A stretch of DNA of 41,566 nucleotides from Mesorhizobium sp. M7A.F.Ca.US.006.01.1.1 (lineage in GTDB: Bacteria; Pseudomonadota; Alphaproteobacteria; Rhizobiales; Rhizobiaceae): assembly GCF_003997935.1 (NCBI RefSeq), contig NZ_RZQL01000028.1, positions 1 to 41,566 on the forward strand. Reading direction: 5' to 3'. Of the stretch, positions 7,467-19,397 are shown piece after piece. Position numbers and translations under genes: made by a program. How positions within the stretch are numbered: the first letter of the stretch is position 1; every line of letters starts with the position of its first letter. The notes below the pieces were generated by a model. The model saw only the letters and a program-made list of their open reading frames with translations. It did not search any database and was not told the DNA's origin.

Positions 7467-9950
7467 ATGTCCCAGTCTGCCGTCGCCGATCAGGACAGGG
7501 CCGCCGCCAAGGCGCCTGCCGCTCCAATCCGGCAAAGCGTCGTTTCGCTCACCGGGATCACCAAGAGCTTTGGACCGACGCTCGCCAATGCAGGCATCGA
7601 CCTCTGCGTCGGTGCCGGCAACGTGATCGGGCTGGTCGGCGGCAATGGCGCTGGCAAATCGACGCTGATGCGTATCCTGTGCGGTGCGATGTGGCCGACG
7701 CTGGGTTCGATTTCCTTCGCCGACGAACACGTCAACTTCGCCGACTACGGCACCGGCGAAGCGCAGCGGCGTGGCATCCGCATGGTGCATCAGGAGCTTT
7801 CGCTCTGCGCCAATCTGTCCGTCGCCGAGAACTTCTTTCTAGAGACTCCCGGCGACGCTGCGAGCCGGCCCGGCTGGCGCGCACTCTATCGCGCCCGCGC
7901 CCGCGCAGCACTCGACGCTGTCTTTCCAGGCAACGGCATCGATGCCGACGCCGAAGTCGGCCACCTCTCCATCGCCGAACGGCAGATGGTGGAGATCGCG
8001 CGTGCCGCGGCAACGCCCGGCGTCAGGCTGATCGTGCTCGACGAGCCAACCTCGTCGCTCGATCTCGACCGCTCGAAACAGTTGCGCGCCTTCATTCGCG
8101 AGCGGGCAAAGGCAGGCCTTGCCTTCATCTTCATCAGCCACAAGCTGCAGGAGATCATCGACATCGCCACCGAGATCGTGGTGCTGCGCAACGGCCGCAC
8201 GGCATGGCAGGGCCAGGCCGCGGACGCCTCGATCGGCAGGCTGGTGCAGCTGATGGGCGGCGATGCCAACTCGGTGCACCAGCACGCCGTCTCCGCCGCC
8301 TCGGCCCTGGATGTGCTGGTGCGGCTCTCCGGCCCGCTGACATCGGAACTCGGCCGCGACATCGAGATCGTGCGCGGCGAGATCGTCGGGCTGGCCGGTC
8401 TCGAAGGCAGCGGCCAGAAGGAGCTGCTGCATAGGATCTTCAGCCCCGACGCCAAGCAAAATGGCGCGGTCACAAGACATGCGCAGGCCGGCTTCATCGC
8501 CGGTGACCGGCAGAAGGAAGGCGTGTTCCCGCTGTGGAGCGTGCTGGGAAACATCAGCATCGGCGCGCTTGCCCGCCGCCCTGTGCTGGGGCTGGTTTCA
8601 GATCGCGCCAACCGCAAAATGGCCGCTGATGCCGCCGGCAAGCTGCGGCTTGACGACAGCCGCTTCCAGTCCAACATCACCGAGCTCAGCGGCGGCAACC
8701 AGCAAAAGGCGCTGGTCGCCCGGGCGCTGGTCGCCGACACGCCGATCATCCTGCTCGACGACCCGACGCGCGGCGTCGACATCGCCACCAAGCAGGATTT
8801 CTACCGGCTGTGCAACGAGATCGCGCGCAGCGGCCGCGCCCTGGTCTGGCATACGACAGAGGATGCCGAACTGCTGGCCTGCGATCGTGTGCTGGTCTTT
8901 GCCGGCGGACGGATCGTCAGGGAACTCACCGGAGACGCGATCACGGAATCGGCTGTTGTCGGCGCATCCTTCGCCCAACCGGCGGACAGGCACGGAACTG
9001 CCCGACACAAGGATGCGCCAGCGACAAGGCTTGGCCGCAGGCTGGTGGATGCGGCGCCCTTCATCGGCCTCGCCGCCGTGCTCGCCGTGATGATCTCAGC
9101 CAATCCAGCCGTCGCCTCGATCTTCGGGCTCGATCTGCTGCTGATGCCGGCGCTGTCGCTGGTGCTGGTGACGGCGGCACAGATGTTCATCGTCGGTGGC
9201 AGCGAGATCGACCTCGGCGTCGGCGCTTTCGCCGGCCTCGTCAGCGTGCTCAGCGCCACGCTGCTCTACGATCAGCCATGGCTCGGCGCCCTGGCGCTGG
9301 CGGCGGCGATCGCCGCCTATGCCGGGCTTGGCGGGGTGATCCAGGCGCGCAAGATCCCGGCCATCGTCGTCACGCTTGGCGCCTCCTTCATCTGGGTGGG
9401 GCTGGGCTATGCGCTGCAGCCAACGCCCGGCGGCGCAAGCCCGGAATGGCTGTCGGCGCTCTTCAGCTGGTCGCTCGGCTTCGTGCCCACCTCCATCATC
9501 CTCATCGCAGCCGTAGCGCTTATCGTCTTCGTCATCGACCGGCTGCCGCTGGGCGTGGTGCTGCGCGGGTTCGGCAACAACTCAACGGCGATGATCCGTT
9601 CGGGATGGTCGCCAACGCGCTATGCGCTGGTGCGCTATCTCATCGCCGGGCTGTTTGCGGGTGCAGCGGGCCTGTCGCTGACGGCGATCAACACGGCAAG
9701 CGACATCAACTCCGGCAATTCGTTCACGCTGCTAAGCGTCGCCGCCGTGGTGATGGGCGGCTGCTCGCTGCTTGGCGGCATCATCTCGCCGGTCGGCGCC
9801 GTTGCAGGCGCGGTGACGCTGTCGCTGATCGGCGCGCTGCTCGGCACGCTGAACGTCAGCAGCGATTTCAACGCCGCGACGCAAGGCTTGATCCTGATTG
9901 CTCTTTTGACGCTGCGCAGCCTGACCGCCGACCGCAGGAGCGAACAATGA
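7467..9950 (+). CDS. Fused sugar ABC transporter ATPase-permease
   Basis: A single chain of 827 residues. Residues about 25-510 form an RbsA-type double ATPase. Walker A is GGNGAGKST at 58-66, where the usual second-position Glu is Gly. Domain 1 signature is LSIAERQMVEIARA near 167-180 and Walker B is LIVLDEPTSSLD near 188-199. Domain 2 has the signature LSGGNQQKALVARAL and LLDDPTRGVDIATK. Residues about 525-827 form an RbsC-type membrane permease with GGSEIDLGVGAFAGLVSVLSA and VMGGCSLLGGIISPVG. RbsA and RbsC are normally separate. No stop or frameshift separates them here, so the fusion is real in this sequence. The stop overlaps the second permease start by four bases (ATGA). Confidence 0.9.
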   Translation: MSQSAVADQDRAAAKAPAAPIRQSVVSLTGITKSFGPTLANAGIDLCVGAGNVIGLVGGNGAGKSTLMRILCGAMWPTLGSISFADEHVNFADYGTGEAQRRGIRMVHQELSLCANLSVAENFFLETPGDAASRPGWRALYRARARAALDAVFPGNGIDADAEVGHLSIAERQMVEIARAAATPGVRLIVLDEPTSSLDLDRSKQLRAFIRERAKAGLAFIFISHKLQEIIDIATEIVVLRNGRTAWQGQAADASIGRLVQLMGGDANSVHQHAVSAASALDVLVRLSGPLTSELGRDIEIVRGEIVGLAGLEGSGQKELLHRIFSPDAKQNGAVTRHAQAGFIAGDRQKEGVFPLWSVLGNISIGALARRPVLGLVSDRANRKMAADAAGKLRLDDSRFQSNITELSGGNQQKALVARALVADTPIILLDDPTRGVDIATKQDFYRLCNEIARSGRALVWHTTEDAELLACDRVLVFAGGRIVRELTGDAITESAVVGASFAQPADRHGTARHKDAPATRLGRRLVDAAPFIGLAAVLAVMISANPAVASIFGLDLLLMPALSLVLVTAAQMFIVGGSEIDLGVGAFAGLVSVLSATLLYDQPWLGALALAAAIAAYAGLGGVIQARKIPAIVVTLGASFIWVGLGYALQPTPGGASPEWLSALFSWSLGFVPTSIILIAAVALIVFVIDRLPLGVVLRGFGNNSTAMIRSGWSPTRYALVRYLIAGLFAGAAGLSLTAINTASDINSGNSFTLLSVAAVVMGGCSLLGGIISPVGAVAGAVTLSLIGALLGTLNVSSDFNAATQGLILIALLTLRSLTADRRSEQ

Positions 9951-10966
9951 ACGCCCTGACCGCCTTCAGCCTCTGGTCGCAGAAAAACCGCTGGATCTGG
10001 GCGGCGATCGGCGTGCTGCTTCTGTGGCTGGTGCTGTCCATCGTCACCAACCGCTTCAGCCTGTCCAGCCTGTCGGGCATCATCCTGTCGGCATCCTTCC
10101 TGACGATCGTCGGCATCGGCCAGATGTTCGTGGTGACGACCGGGCGCGGCAACATCGACCTCTCGGTCGCCTCGGTGATCACGCTCAGCGCCTTCGTCGC
10201 GCTGCTCACCATCAAGGGCCAGGATGCCAATCTCGCCATCGGCGTTGCCGCCGCGATCCTGCTCGGCCTTGCTGTCGGTGCGCTCAATTCGCTGCTAGTC
10301 GTCGGGCTCGGCATCCCGGCCATCATCGCCACGCTGGCCACCGGGTACGTGCTGGCCACCGCAACGCTGCTGTCCAACCGGGCGATCTCGGGCTTTGCCG
10401 TCAGCCCGGCGCTGAAATACCTGGCATCGGGACGCATTCTGGGCATGCCGATCATGGCGGTCATTGCAATCCTTGGCGTGGCGGCAACCTCGTTCGTGCT
10501 GCGCTACACGGTGTTCGGCCAGCTGTTGTCGGCGGTCGGCCAGAACCGTACTGCCGCGCGGCTCGCCGCCATCAGGACCGGCCCGGTGATCGCATCGGCC
10601 TTCATCATCTCGTCAGTGCTGGCGTCGCTCAACGGGCTGCTGCTCGGCGCCTATATCGGCGGCGCCTTCCTCGAAATGGGCCAGCCTTACCTCCTGCAGT
10701 CGATCGCCGCGGTGGTACTCGGCGGAACGCTGATCTTCGGCGGCTCGGCAACCGCCGTCGGCACCCTGTTCGCCAGCATCCTTTTGATCCTGATCGTCAC
10801 CACCATGCAGATCATCGGCCTGCCTCCGGGCGCGCAGGACATCGTGCAGGGCATCGTCGTCATCTTCGTGCTGGCGCTTGCCGGACGACAGGCGATGACG
10901 CGGCGAGCGCCGGTCGAGCCTACAGGCGGCGACGTCGCGGTGCCGGCGGGAGACCGGCAGTCATGA
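9947..10966 (+). CDS. Sugar ABC transporter permease, second membrane subunit
   Basis: 339 residues, RbsC/BPD_transp_2 family, multiple membrane segments. The conserved motif is altered to TTGRGNIDLSVASVITLSAF near residue 65, and the C-terminal glycine motif is VLGGTLIFGGSATAVGT. It starts inside the stop of the ATPase-permease fusion, so the two are translationally coupled. The pair presumably forms a heterodimeric channel with the permease half of the fusion. The C-terminus ends in a short polar tail. The next gene, apnO, starts 111 bases later behind its own operator. Confidence 0.9.
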   Translation: MNALTAFSLWSQKNRWIWAAIGVLLLWLVLSIVTNRFSLSSLSGIILSASFLTIVGIGQMFVVTTGRGNIDLSVASVITLSAFVALLTIKGQDANLAIGVAAAILLGLAVGALNSLLVVGLGIPAIIATLATGYVLATATLLSNRAISGFAVSPALKYLASGRILGMPIMAVIAILGVAATSFVLRYTVFGQLLSAVGQNRTAARLAAIRTGPVIASAFIISSVLASLNGLLLGAYIGGAFLEMGQPYLLQSIAAVVLGGTLIFGGSATAVGTLFASILLILIVTTMQIIGLPPGAQDIVQGIVVIFVLALAGRQAMTRRAPVEPTGGDVAVPAGDRQS

Positions 10967-11002
10967 CCGCACCGCATTCGTCATTATCGGATTGCCAAAA
11001 TT

Positions 11003-11023
11003 CTGGTAGCGTGATTATACCAG
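11003..11023. promoter_or_regulatory. NanR-like operator before apnO
   Basis: CTGGTA (11003-11008) and TACCAG (11018-11023) form a perfect inverted repeat with nine bases between. The right part reads ATTATACCAG (11014-11023), the reverse complement of the CTGGTATAAT core found in front of the other apiose-linked genes. It lies about 55 bases before the apnO start, suggesting apnO has a regulated promoter of its own besides read-through from the transporter. Confidence 0.6.
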
Positions 11024-11077
11024 TTGATAAGTTGACGACGGGCAATACCGTCGGCTGAGATCAGGAGTAGTGACCAG

Positions 11078-11905
11078 ATGACAACGATTGCGCTGTTCGG
11101 TGCCGGCGGAAAAATGGGCTACCGCCTGTCGACCAATTTTCGCGGATCGCCCTACACGATACGCCACGTCGAGGTCAGCGATGCCGGCCGCGAACGGCTG
11201 AAGACCGGACTGGGTTTCGATACGGTCAGCGCCGACGAGGCGCTCAAGGGCGCCGATGTGGTGATCCTGGCCGTTCCGGACACGCATATCGGCAAGGTGG
11301 CGACCAGCATCGAGAGTAAGCTGGCGCCGGGCACGATGGTGGTGGTGCTCGACGCGGCGGCACCCTTCGCCGGCCATCTGCCGAAGCGGCCGGACCTCAC
11401 CTATTTCGTCACCCACCCCTGCCATCCGCCAATCTTCAATGACGAGACGGACATGGCGGCCAAGAAGGACTATTTCGGCGGCGTCAAGGCCAAGCAGCAT
11501 ATGGTCAGCGCCCTGATGCAGGGCCCGGAAGAGGATTACGCCAAGGGCGAGGCGATCGCGAAAATCATCTGGGCGCCGGTCATGCGTTCACACCGCGTCA
11601 CCGTCGACCAGATGGCGTTGCTGGAACCCGGCCTTTCGGAAACGGTGTGCGCGTCGCTGCTGGTGGTCATGAAGGAAGCCGTCGATGAGGTCGTTGCGCG
11701 CGGCGTCGACCAGCAGGCGGCACTCGACTTCCTGCTCGGCCATATGAACGTGCTCGGCGCCGTCATCTTCGGCGAGACCAAGGGCGTTTTCTCGGATGCC
11801 TGCAACAAGGCGATCGAATTTGGCAAGCCGGTGCTGATGCGTGACGACTGGAAACGCGTGTTCGAGCCGGAAGAGATCGCCGCCAGCATTCAGCGGATTA
11901 CCTGA
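11078..11905 (+). CDS. apnO: Probable D-apionate oxidoisomerase
   Basis: 275 residues. The N-terminal Rossmann domain has the dinucleotide loop GAGGKMGYR at residues 8-16 and DVVILAVPDTHIGKV. The all-helical C-terminal half resembles the 6-phosphogluconate-dehydrogenase/ketol-acid-reductoisomerase class (EPGLSETVCASLLVVMKEAVDE). In D-apiose catabolism this type of NAD-dependent enzyme oxidises D-apionate and migrates a carbon group to give 3-oxo-isoapionate. Candidate apsD, apnL, oiaK and oiaX genes in the same window support that role. It starts at the ATG at 11078 with AGGAG ten bases upstream. It is separated from apsD/apnL and instead follows the second transporter, which hints that apionate itself may be imported. 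The alternative is an uncharacterised sugar-acid dehydrogenase of the same fold. Confidence 0.75.
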   Translation: MTTIALFGAGGKMGYRLSTNFRGSPYTIRHVEVSDAGRERLKTGLGFDTVSADEALKGADVVILAVPDTHIGKVATSIESKLAPGTMVVVLDAAAPFAGHLPKRPDLTYFVTHPCHPPIFNDETDMAAKKDYFGGVKAKQHMVSALMQGPEEDYAKGEAIAKIIWAPVMRSHRVTVDQMALLEPGLSETVCASLLVVMKEAVDEVVARGVDQQAALDFLLGHMNVLGAVIFGETKGVFSDACNKAIEFGKPVLMRDDWKRVFEPEEIAASIQRIT

Positions 11906-11978
11906 GGGAGAACCGGCGCTTTCCGCAGCGCCTCGATGCGTCGGCGTACCATTGCCGGCGCTCGGTTTTGCCGTCCAT

Positions 11979-12021
11979 CAGGTACATATCACCTGAATTT
12001 GTGATTGACTCATCATACCAG
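11979..12021. promoter_or_regulatory. NanR-like operator region before third transporter
   Basis: Two elements stand side by side in the 327-base gap between apnO and the next binding-protein gene. CAGGTACATATCACCTG (11979-11995) is an inverted repeat of CAGGT/ACCTG, and it shares CAGGTACATAT with the reverse complement of the 6267-6292 site. ATCATACCAG (12012-12021) is a one-base variant of the shared ATTATACCAG core. The rest of the gap (12022-12191) shows only a small AGCCG/CGGCT hairpin and no open frame of note. Confidence 0.55.
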
Positions 12022-12191
12022 TTAGCTTAGCTGTTCATGGCTCGGATCGGCTTCGCAGGGAGTTCGAAGCCTGGGCGAATGGGGGATTGGCTGGGGAGCA
12101 ACGATCCGCGGAGGGGAAGCCGGCAAACGGCTCTTTAGCCCGAAAGCGATCCGCCGCCCGCGCCGCCTGACGAATTCGGATGCCGACAGAG

Positions 12192-13174
<983 letters not shown>

Positions 13175-13192
13175 GCCCGCGCGGGTTGAATA

Positions 13193-13223
13193 GCGAGGGG
13201 CGAACCCTGGGGTCGCCCCTCGC
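13193..13223 (+). other. Perfect intercistronic hairpin after binding-protein gene
   Basis: GCGAGGGGCGA (13193-13203) and TCGCCCCTCGC (13213-13223) form a perfect 11-bp stem with a nine-base loop. The hairpin lies 18 bases after the binding-protein stop and 45 bases before DUF2291. A short ATTTT follows at 13228, so partial termination is possible. It probably sets binding protein above membrane components. Confidence 0.75.
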
Positions 13224-13268
13224 CGCCATTTTCCGTGGGTCGCCCACGATGCTGAACAACAGGCCGCC

Positions 13269-13909
13269 ATGCTGAACACCAAGCCGAACTGGCCGATCCT
13301 TGCCGTGATGGTCGGCATCAGCCTGACCGCCTGCAAGATCCTGCCAACGAAATCGGAAGACGGGGGCAATACTCTCGCCTTCAATCCGGACAAGATGGTC
13401 GAAGAGATCTGGGCAGCAAAGGTCGTGCCCTATCTCCAGCAGAAAGCCGGTCCGTTTGCGGAGGTTCACACCCTGGCGACGACTGACCCGGCGGCTGCCG
13501 GCGCCAAATACGGCAATCCAAACAAGCAGGCGAACTCGCCGTGGACTTTCGCGGTTCGGCTGGAAGGTAAGATCGTCGCGGCCAACACGCAGTCGCGCGC
13601 GGCGACGGTCGACGTGGACGGCGACGGCGACGGCAAGGCCGATGCGCGAGTGCAGATCGGACCGGCAGTGCGCGGTACCGCGCTGCGCGACAGCCTGGAC
13701 TTCATCCAGTTCAACGACTTCACCAACCAGATCGACTTCGCCCAGTTCGGCAAGGCGTTCAACAGCTACACCGACAAGACGGTGCTCTCCAAGCTACCGC
13801 GCGAGGCGCTGGAAGGCCGCAGTGCCAAGGTGCTGGGCGCCTACACGCTGGGCAGTGGCCAGGACCTGCCGCTGGTGACGCCGGCGGAGGCAGAGATCGG
13901 GCCGAAGCC

Positions 13910-13913
<4 letters not shown>
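13269..13913 (+). CDS. DUF2291 lipoprotein of sugar transporter operon
   Basis: 214 residues. It starts with a short hydrophobic segment and a lipobox LTAC (residues 19-22), so it should be lipid-anchored at Cys22 facing the periplasm. The conserved DUF2291 core is clear: RVQIGPAVRGTALRD and FNDFTNQIDFA. A loop DVDGDGDGKAD near residues 116-126 has the spacing of a calcium-binding DxDxDG motif. A paralogue occurs in the erythritol operon (33790-34446). Both sit immediately before the ATPase gene with a four-base ATGA overlap, which suggests a transporter-linked role, perhaps an accessory periplasmic subunit. The biochemical function of the family is not known to me. Confidence 0.85.
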
Positions 13914-15458
<1,545 letters not shown>

Positions 15459-15466
<8 letters not shown>

Positions 15467-16523
15467 CATCCCAGCCAAGGCGGCCGCTCCCTCCGCTTCC
15501 AGCGGCTCGGTGCTGTTGACGCTGATGAAGCTAAGGACCTTCATCGCGCTGATCGCCGTGCTGATCTTCTTCTCGATCGCGGCGCCGAATTTCCTGTCGA
15601 CCGCCAATCTGATCCTGATGTCGAAGCACGTGGCACTGAACGCGTTCCTGGCGATGGGCATGACCTTCGTCATCATCACCGGCGGCATCGACCTTTCGGT
15701 CGGCTCGATCGTCGGCCTGTGCGGCATGGTGGCCGGCTACCTCGTGCTCAACGGCATCGACCTGCAGATCGGCTACACCATCTATTTCAACGTCTTCGAG
15801 ATCGCGCTGATCACACTTGCCGTCGGCATCCTGATCGGCGCCGTCAACGGGTTGCTGATCACCAGGCTGAACGTCGCGCCGTTCATCGCCACGCTCGGCG
15901 TGCTCTATGTCGCGCGTGGCCTGGCGCTGCTATCGTCGGATGGCCGCACCTTCCCCAACCTCGTCGGCAAGCCGGAACTGGGCACCACCGGCTTCGGTTT
16001 CCTCGGTGCAGGCCGGCTGCTCGGCCTGCCGGTGGCGATCTGGATCCTGATCGTCGTTGCCCTGGGGGCCGCCTATCTCGCCAAGTACACACCGCTCGGC
16101 CGCCACATCTTCGCTGTCGGCGGCAATGAACGAGCGTCGCGGATTTCGGGCGTCCGTGTCAACATGGTGAAGATGTTCGTCTATATGTTCTCCGGTTTCT
16201 GCGCGGCGATCGTCGGCCTGATCATCTCGTCCGAGCTGATGGCCTCGCATCCGGCGACAGGCGAAAGTTTCGAGCTCAACGCGATTGCGGCGGCAGTGCT
16301 CGGCGGCACCTCGATGTCGGGTGGCCGCGGCACGATCGGCGGCACCATTGTCGGTGCCTTCGTCATCGGCATTCTTTCGGACGGGTTGGTGATGATGGGT
16401 GTGAGTTCGTTCTGGCAAATGGTGATCAAGGGCCTCGTCATCATCGTCGCCGTCGTCGTCGACCAGGCGCAGCGCCGACTGCAAAGCCGGGTGACGCTGA
16501 TGCAGATGGCAAAGGCAGGCTGA
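15459..16523 (+). CDS. Sugar ABC transporter permease, probable D-apiose uptake
   Basis: 354 residues, RbsC/BPD_transp_2 family with eight to ten membrane segments. ATG at 15459 gives a short Ala/Ser-rich cytoplasmic tail and then LMKLRTFIALIAVLIFF. Family motifs are ITGGIDLSVGSIVGLCGMVAG, AVGGNERASRISGVRV and AVLGGTSMSGGRGTIGG. It shares these almost word for word with EryF (31095-32225), including LSDGLVMMGVSSFWQ against LSDGLVIIGISSYWQ. A single permease gene implies a homodimeric channel. The dehydrogenase gene starts two bases after its stop. Confidence 0.92.
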
Positions 16524-16525
16524 GC

Positions 16526-17560
16526 ATGGCGGAACTGCGGGGAGCGCTGATCGGCTGCGGCTTCTTTGCCGTCAACCAGATGCATGCCTGGCGCGACATA
16601 GCAGGCGCCTCGATCGTCGCGATCTGCGATCGTGATCCGGAGCGGCTCAGGATCGTCGGCGACCAGTTCGGCATTGCGAAGCGCTATACCGATGCGGCGG
16701 AACTTTTGGCCGGCGAAAGCCTCGACTTCGTCGATATCGCCACCACCGCGCCCAGCCATCGTCCGCTGGTCGAAATGGCGGCACAGCACCGCGTGCCGGT
16801 GATCTGCCAAAAGCCGTTCGCGCCGACACTCGCCGACGCCAAGGCGATGGTCAGGGCATGCGCTGAGGCCGGCGTGCCGCTGATGGTGCATGAGAATTTT
16901 CGCTGGCAGTCGCCGATCCAGGGAGTGCGCGCCGTGCTCGACAGCGGCGAGATCGGTATGCCCTTCTTCGGTCGCATCTCCTTCCGCTCCGCCTATGACG
17001 TGTTTTCCGGCCAGCCTTATCTGGCGACGGGAAAGCGCTTCATCATCGAGGATCTCGGCATCCACATCCTCGACATCGCGCGCTTCCTGCTCGGCGATGT
17101 GTCCACGATCACGACGCGGACGGTGCGCATCAACCCCGGCATATCGGGCGAGGACGTCGCGACGATGCTGATGGATCACAACAGCGGTGCTACCTCGGTG
17201 GTCGACTGCAGCTACGCGACGAAGCTCGCCACGGAGCCGTTTCCCGAGACGCTGATCGAGATCGACGGCAGCGACGGCACGATCCGGCTGGCGCAGGGAT
17301 ACCGGCTGACCGTCACCGGCAAGAGCGGCACGGCCGTCATCGACGTCTCGCCGCCGCTGCTGCCATGGGCGTCGCGGCCTTGGCACAACATCCAGGAAAG
17401 CGTCGTCGCCATCCAGCAGCACTGGGTCGATTGCCTGGCAAAGGGCGTACAACCGGCGACCTCGGGCGCGGACAATCTCAAGACGTTCGCGCTGGTCGAG
17501 GCCGCCTATGCTGGGGCCGCGAGCCGGCAACCGGTGCAACTCGACGCCTCGCTGAAATGA
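16526..17560 (+). CDS. apsD: Gfo/Idh/MocA oxidoreductase, probable D-apiose dehydrogenase
   Basis: 344 residues. The Rossmann loop GCGFFA starts at residue 10. The family EKP motif appears as CQKPF with the catalytic Lys at 96, and the family GxxxD/HxxD region reads DLGIHILDIA (D176, H180, D183). In the characterised non-transketolase D-apiose route, an enzyme of this family oxidises D-apiose to D-apionolactone. It lies between the transporter permease and the probable lactonase gene, overlapping the latter by four bases. Family membership is certain; the substrate is inferred from the surrounding apnL, apnO, oiaK and oiaX candidates. Confidence 0.8.
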   Translation: MAELRGALIGCGFFAVNQMHAWRDIAGASIVAICDRDPERLRIVGDQFGIAKRYTDAAELLAGESLDFVDIATTAPSHRPLVEMAAQHRVPVICQKPFAPTLADAKAMVRACAEAGVPLMVHENFRWQSPIQGVRAVLDSGEIGMPFFGRISFRSAYDVFSGQPYLATGKRFIIEDLGIHILDIARFLLGDVSTITTRTVRINPGISGEDVATMLMDHNSGATSVVDCSYATKLATEPFPETLIEIDGSDGTIRLAQGYRLTVTGKSGTAVIDVSPPLLPWASRPWHNIQESVVAIQQHWVDCLAKGVQPATSGADNLKTFALVEAAYAGAASRQPVQLDASLK

Positions 17561-19395
17561 CCGCCGATACCTTCCTCCTTTACGGCACGCGCGTGGTCGA
17601 GGCCGAGCCGGTCAGGCTCAGCGCAGGCGCGCTCAGCGCCGACTTCGTCAACGGCAATCTGCGCACCATTCGGCATGGCGGCACCGAAGTGCTACGCGCC
17701 ATCGCCTATATCGTGCGTGACCGCGACTGGGGCACCTATGCGCCAAATTTGACAGACCTGGTGATCGAGCAGGGTGCCGACGCTTTTTCGGTCAGCTATT
17801 CGGCAGGCTGCTTGGCCCCCGATGGAAGCCAGCTCGGATTCCGCGCCACCATCAAAGGCTCCGCCGATGGTTGTCTGGTCTTCGACGTCCGCGCCCTACC
17901 CGAAAGCGATTTCGAAACCAATCGCTGCGGCTTCTGTATCCTGCACCCGATCGCCGGCCTCGCCGGCAGCCCGGTCACGGTCGAGCATACGGACGGCAAC
18001 GTGGTGGCGACAAAGCTTCCCGAACTGATCGACCCCTGGCAGCCTTTCAAGGATATCCGCGCCATCACGCATCAGGTTCGGCCTGGTGTCACCGCCGAAT
18101 GCCGGATGGACGGCGATACTTTCGAAATGGAGGACCAGCGCAACTGGTCGGACGCCTCCTACAAGACCTACGTGCGGCCGCTGGCGCTGCCATGGCCCTA
18201 TGTGCTGCCTGCCGGCCAACCCCTGCGCCAGACGATCAGCCTGCGCATCGCAGGTGAAGGCAAAGCGCCGGCTGCCACCGTGACCAGCGAACCGGTCCGC
18301 GTCGAACTCGGCGAGACCGGGCCAAGGCTGCCCGATATCGGCGTGGTCATCTATCCCGAGGATGTCGAGACGGCGCTGGCGAACCTCTCCACCCTGACGA
18401 CACTCGGCCCCCAACAGCTGCTCTTTCACTACGATCCAACGCGCGGCCACGGGCTCGATGCCTTGTGCGCTTTCGCCCGGCTCGCAACTGCCCACGCTGC
18501 CGCAACGACCCTCGAATGCGTCGTTGTGTGCGCTGGCGATCTCGACGCCGAGCTGTCAGGCGTCGCCGACCTGGTACGTCAGGCCGGGCTGAAACTCTCG
18601 GCCATTGCCGTGTCGCCGTCAGTCGACCGGCAGTCGACGCCGCCGGGCAGCGCGTGGCCTGACTGTCCGCCGCTCGAGGACGTTTACGCGGCGGCGCGGC
18701 GCGCCTTTCCGGATATCCGCCTCGGTGGCGGCATGTTCAGCTATTTCACCGAGCTCAACCGCAAGCGCGTTCCGGCAGACCAGCTCGATTTCATCACCCA
18801 TTGCACCTGCCCGATCGTGCATGCCGCCGACGATCTCAGCATCATGCAGTCGCTGGAGGCGCTGCCTTTCATCACCCAGTCGGCACGGGCGATCTTCGGG
18901 GCAAGGCCCTACCGGATCGGACCATCGACGATTGCCATGCGCCAGAATCCCTATGGCGGAGCGACCAAGCCCAATGCCGGGGGACAGCGCATTGCCATGG
19001 CCGACAGCGACCCGCGCCATGCCGGCCAATTCGCGGCGGCTTGGACGATCGGCTATGCCGCACGCGTCGCGCCTGCCGGATTGGAGATGCTGACGCTCTC
19101 CAGCTTCACCGGACCGTTCGGCGTGCTGGCGTCATCCGGAGAACCCGTCGTGGAAGGATCGCCCCGGCCGCTCTTCAGGGCCATCAAGGGGCTTTGCGAA
19201 CTGGCCGGCCTTGCGCATGTGGCGGCAAGGACGAGCGATGAGACCAAGGTGCTGGCGCTGGCTGGGCGCTTGGCCTCGGGCGAGACTGTCGCGTGGCTGG
19301 CGAACCTGACGGCGGACGACGTGCCGGTCGACATTTCAGCTTTTGGCCGAGGCCATCTTGTGATGACCCCTTACGCGATCGTCCGGATCGGCTGA
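17557..19395 (+). CDS. apnL: Probable D-apionate lactonase
   Basis: 612 residues. The ATG at 17557 overlaps the dehydrogenase stop (ATGA). No classical hydrolase nucleophile motif, signal peptide or membrane segment is visible, so it should be cytoplasmic. The N-terminal half looks like a beta-rich domain (GNLRTIRHGGTEVLRAIAYIVRDRDWGTYAP, ETNRCGFCILHP). The C-terminal half has TIM-barrel-like segments (DIRLGGGMFSYFTELNRKR, DFITHCTCPIVHAADD). Size, composition and position fit the D-apionolactonase family described for rhizobial apiose clusters, which hydrolyses the product of ApsD. The stop is only two bases from the stop of the convergent regulator gene. Confidence 0.72.
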   Translation: MTADTFLLYGTRVVEAEPVRLSAGALSADFVNGNLRTIRHGGTEVLRAIAYIVRDRDWGTYAPNLTDLVIEQGADAFSVSYSAGCLAPDGSQLGFRATIKGSADGCLVFDVRALPESDFETNRCGFCILHPIAGLAGSPVTVEHTDGNVVATKLPELIDPWQPFKDIRAITHQVRPGVTAECRMDGDTFEMEDQRNWSDASYKTYVRPLALPWPYVLPAGQPLRQTISLRIAGEGKAPAATVTSEPVRVELGETGPRLPDIGVVIYPEDVETALANLSTLTTLGPQQLLFHYDPTRGHGLDALCAFARLATAHAAATTLECVVVCAGDLDAELSGVADLVRQAGLKLSAIAVSPSVDRQSTPPGSAWPDCPPLEDVYAAARRAFPDIRLGGGMFSYFTELNRKRVPADQLDFITHCTCPIVHAADDLSIMQSLEALPFITQSARAIFGARPYRIGPSTIAMRQNPYGGATKPNAGGQRIAMADSDPRHAGQFAAAWTIGYAARVAPAGLEMLTLSSFTGPFGVLASSGEPVVEGSPRPLFRAIKGLCELAGLAHVAARTSDETKVLALAGRLASGETVAWLANLTADDVPVDISAFGRGHLVMTPYAIVRIG

Positions 19396-19397
19396 AG

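Noticed and set aside
16181..17539. A 452-codon open frame antisense to apsD and the permease
   Set aside because: Composition is Arg/Asp/His-rich without domain motifs, and both sense genes are well supported.
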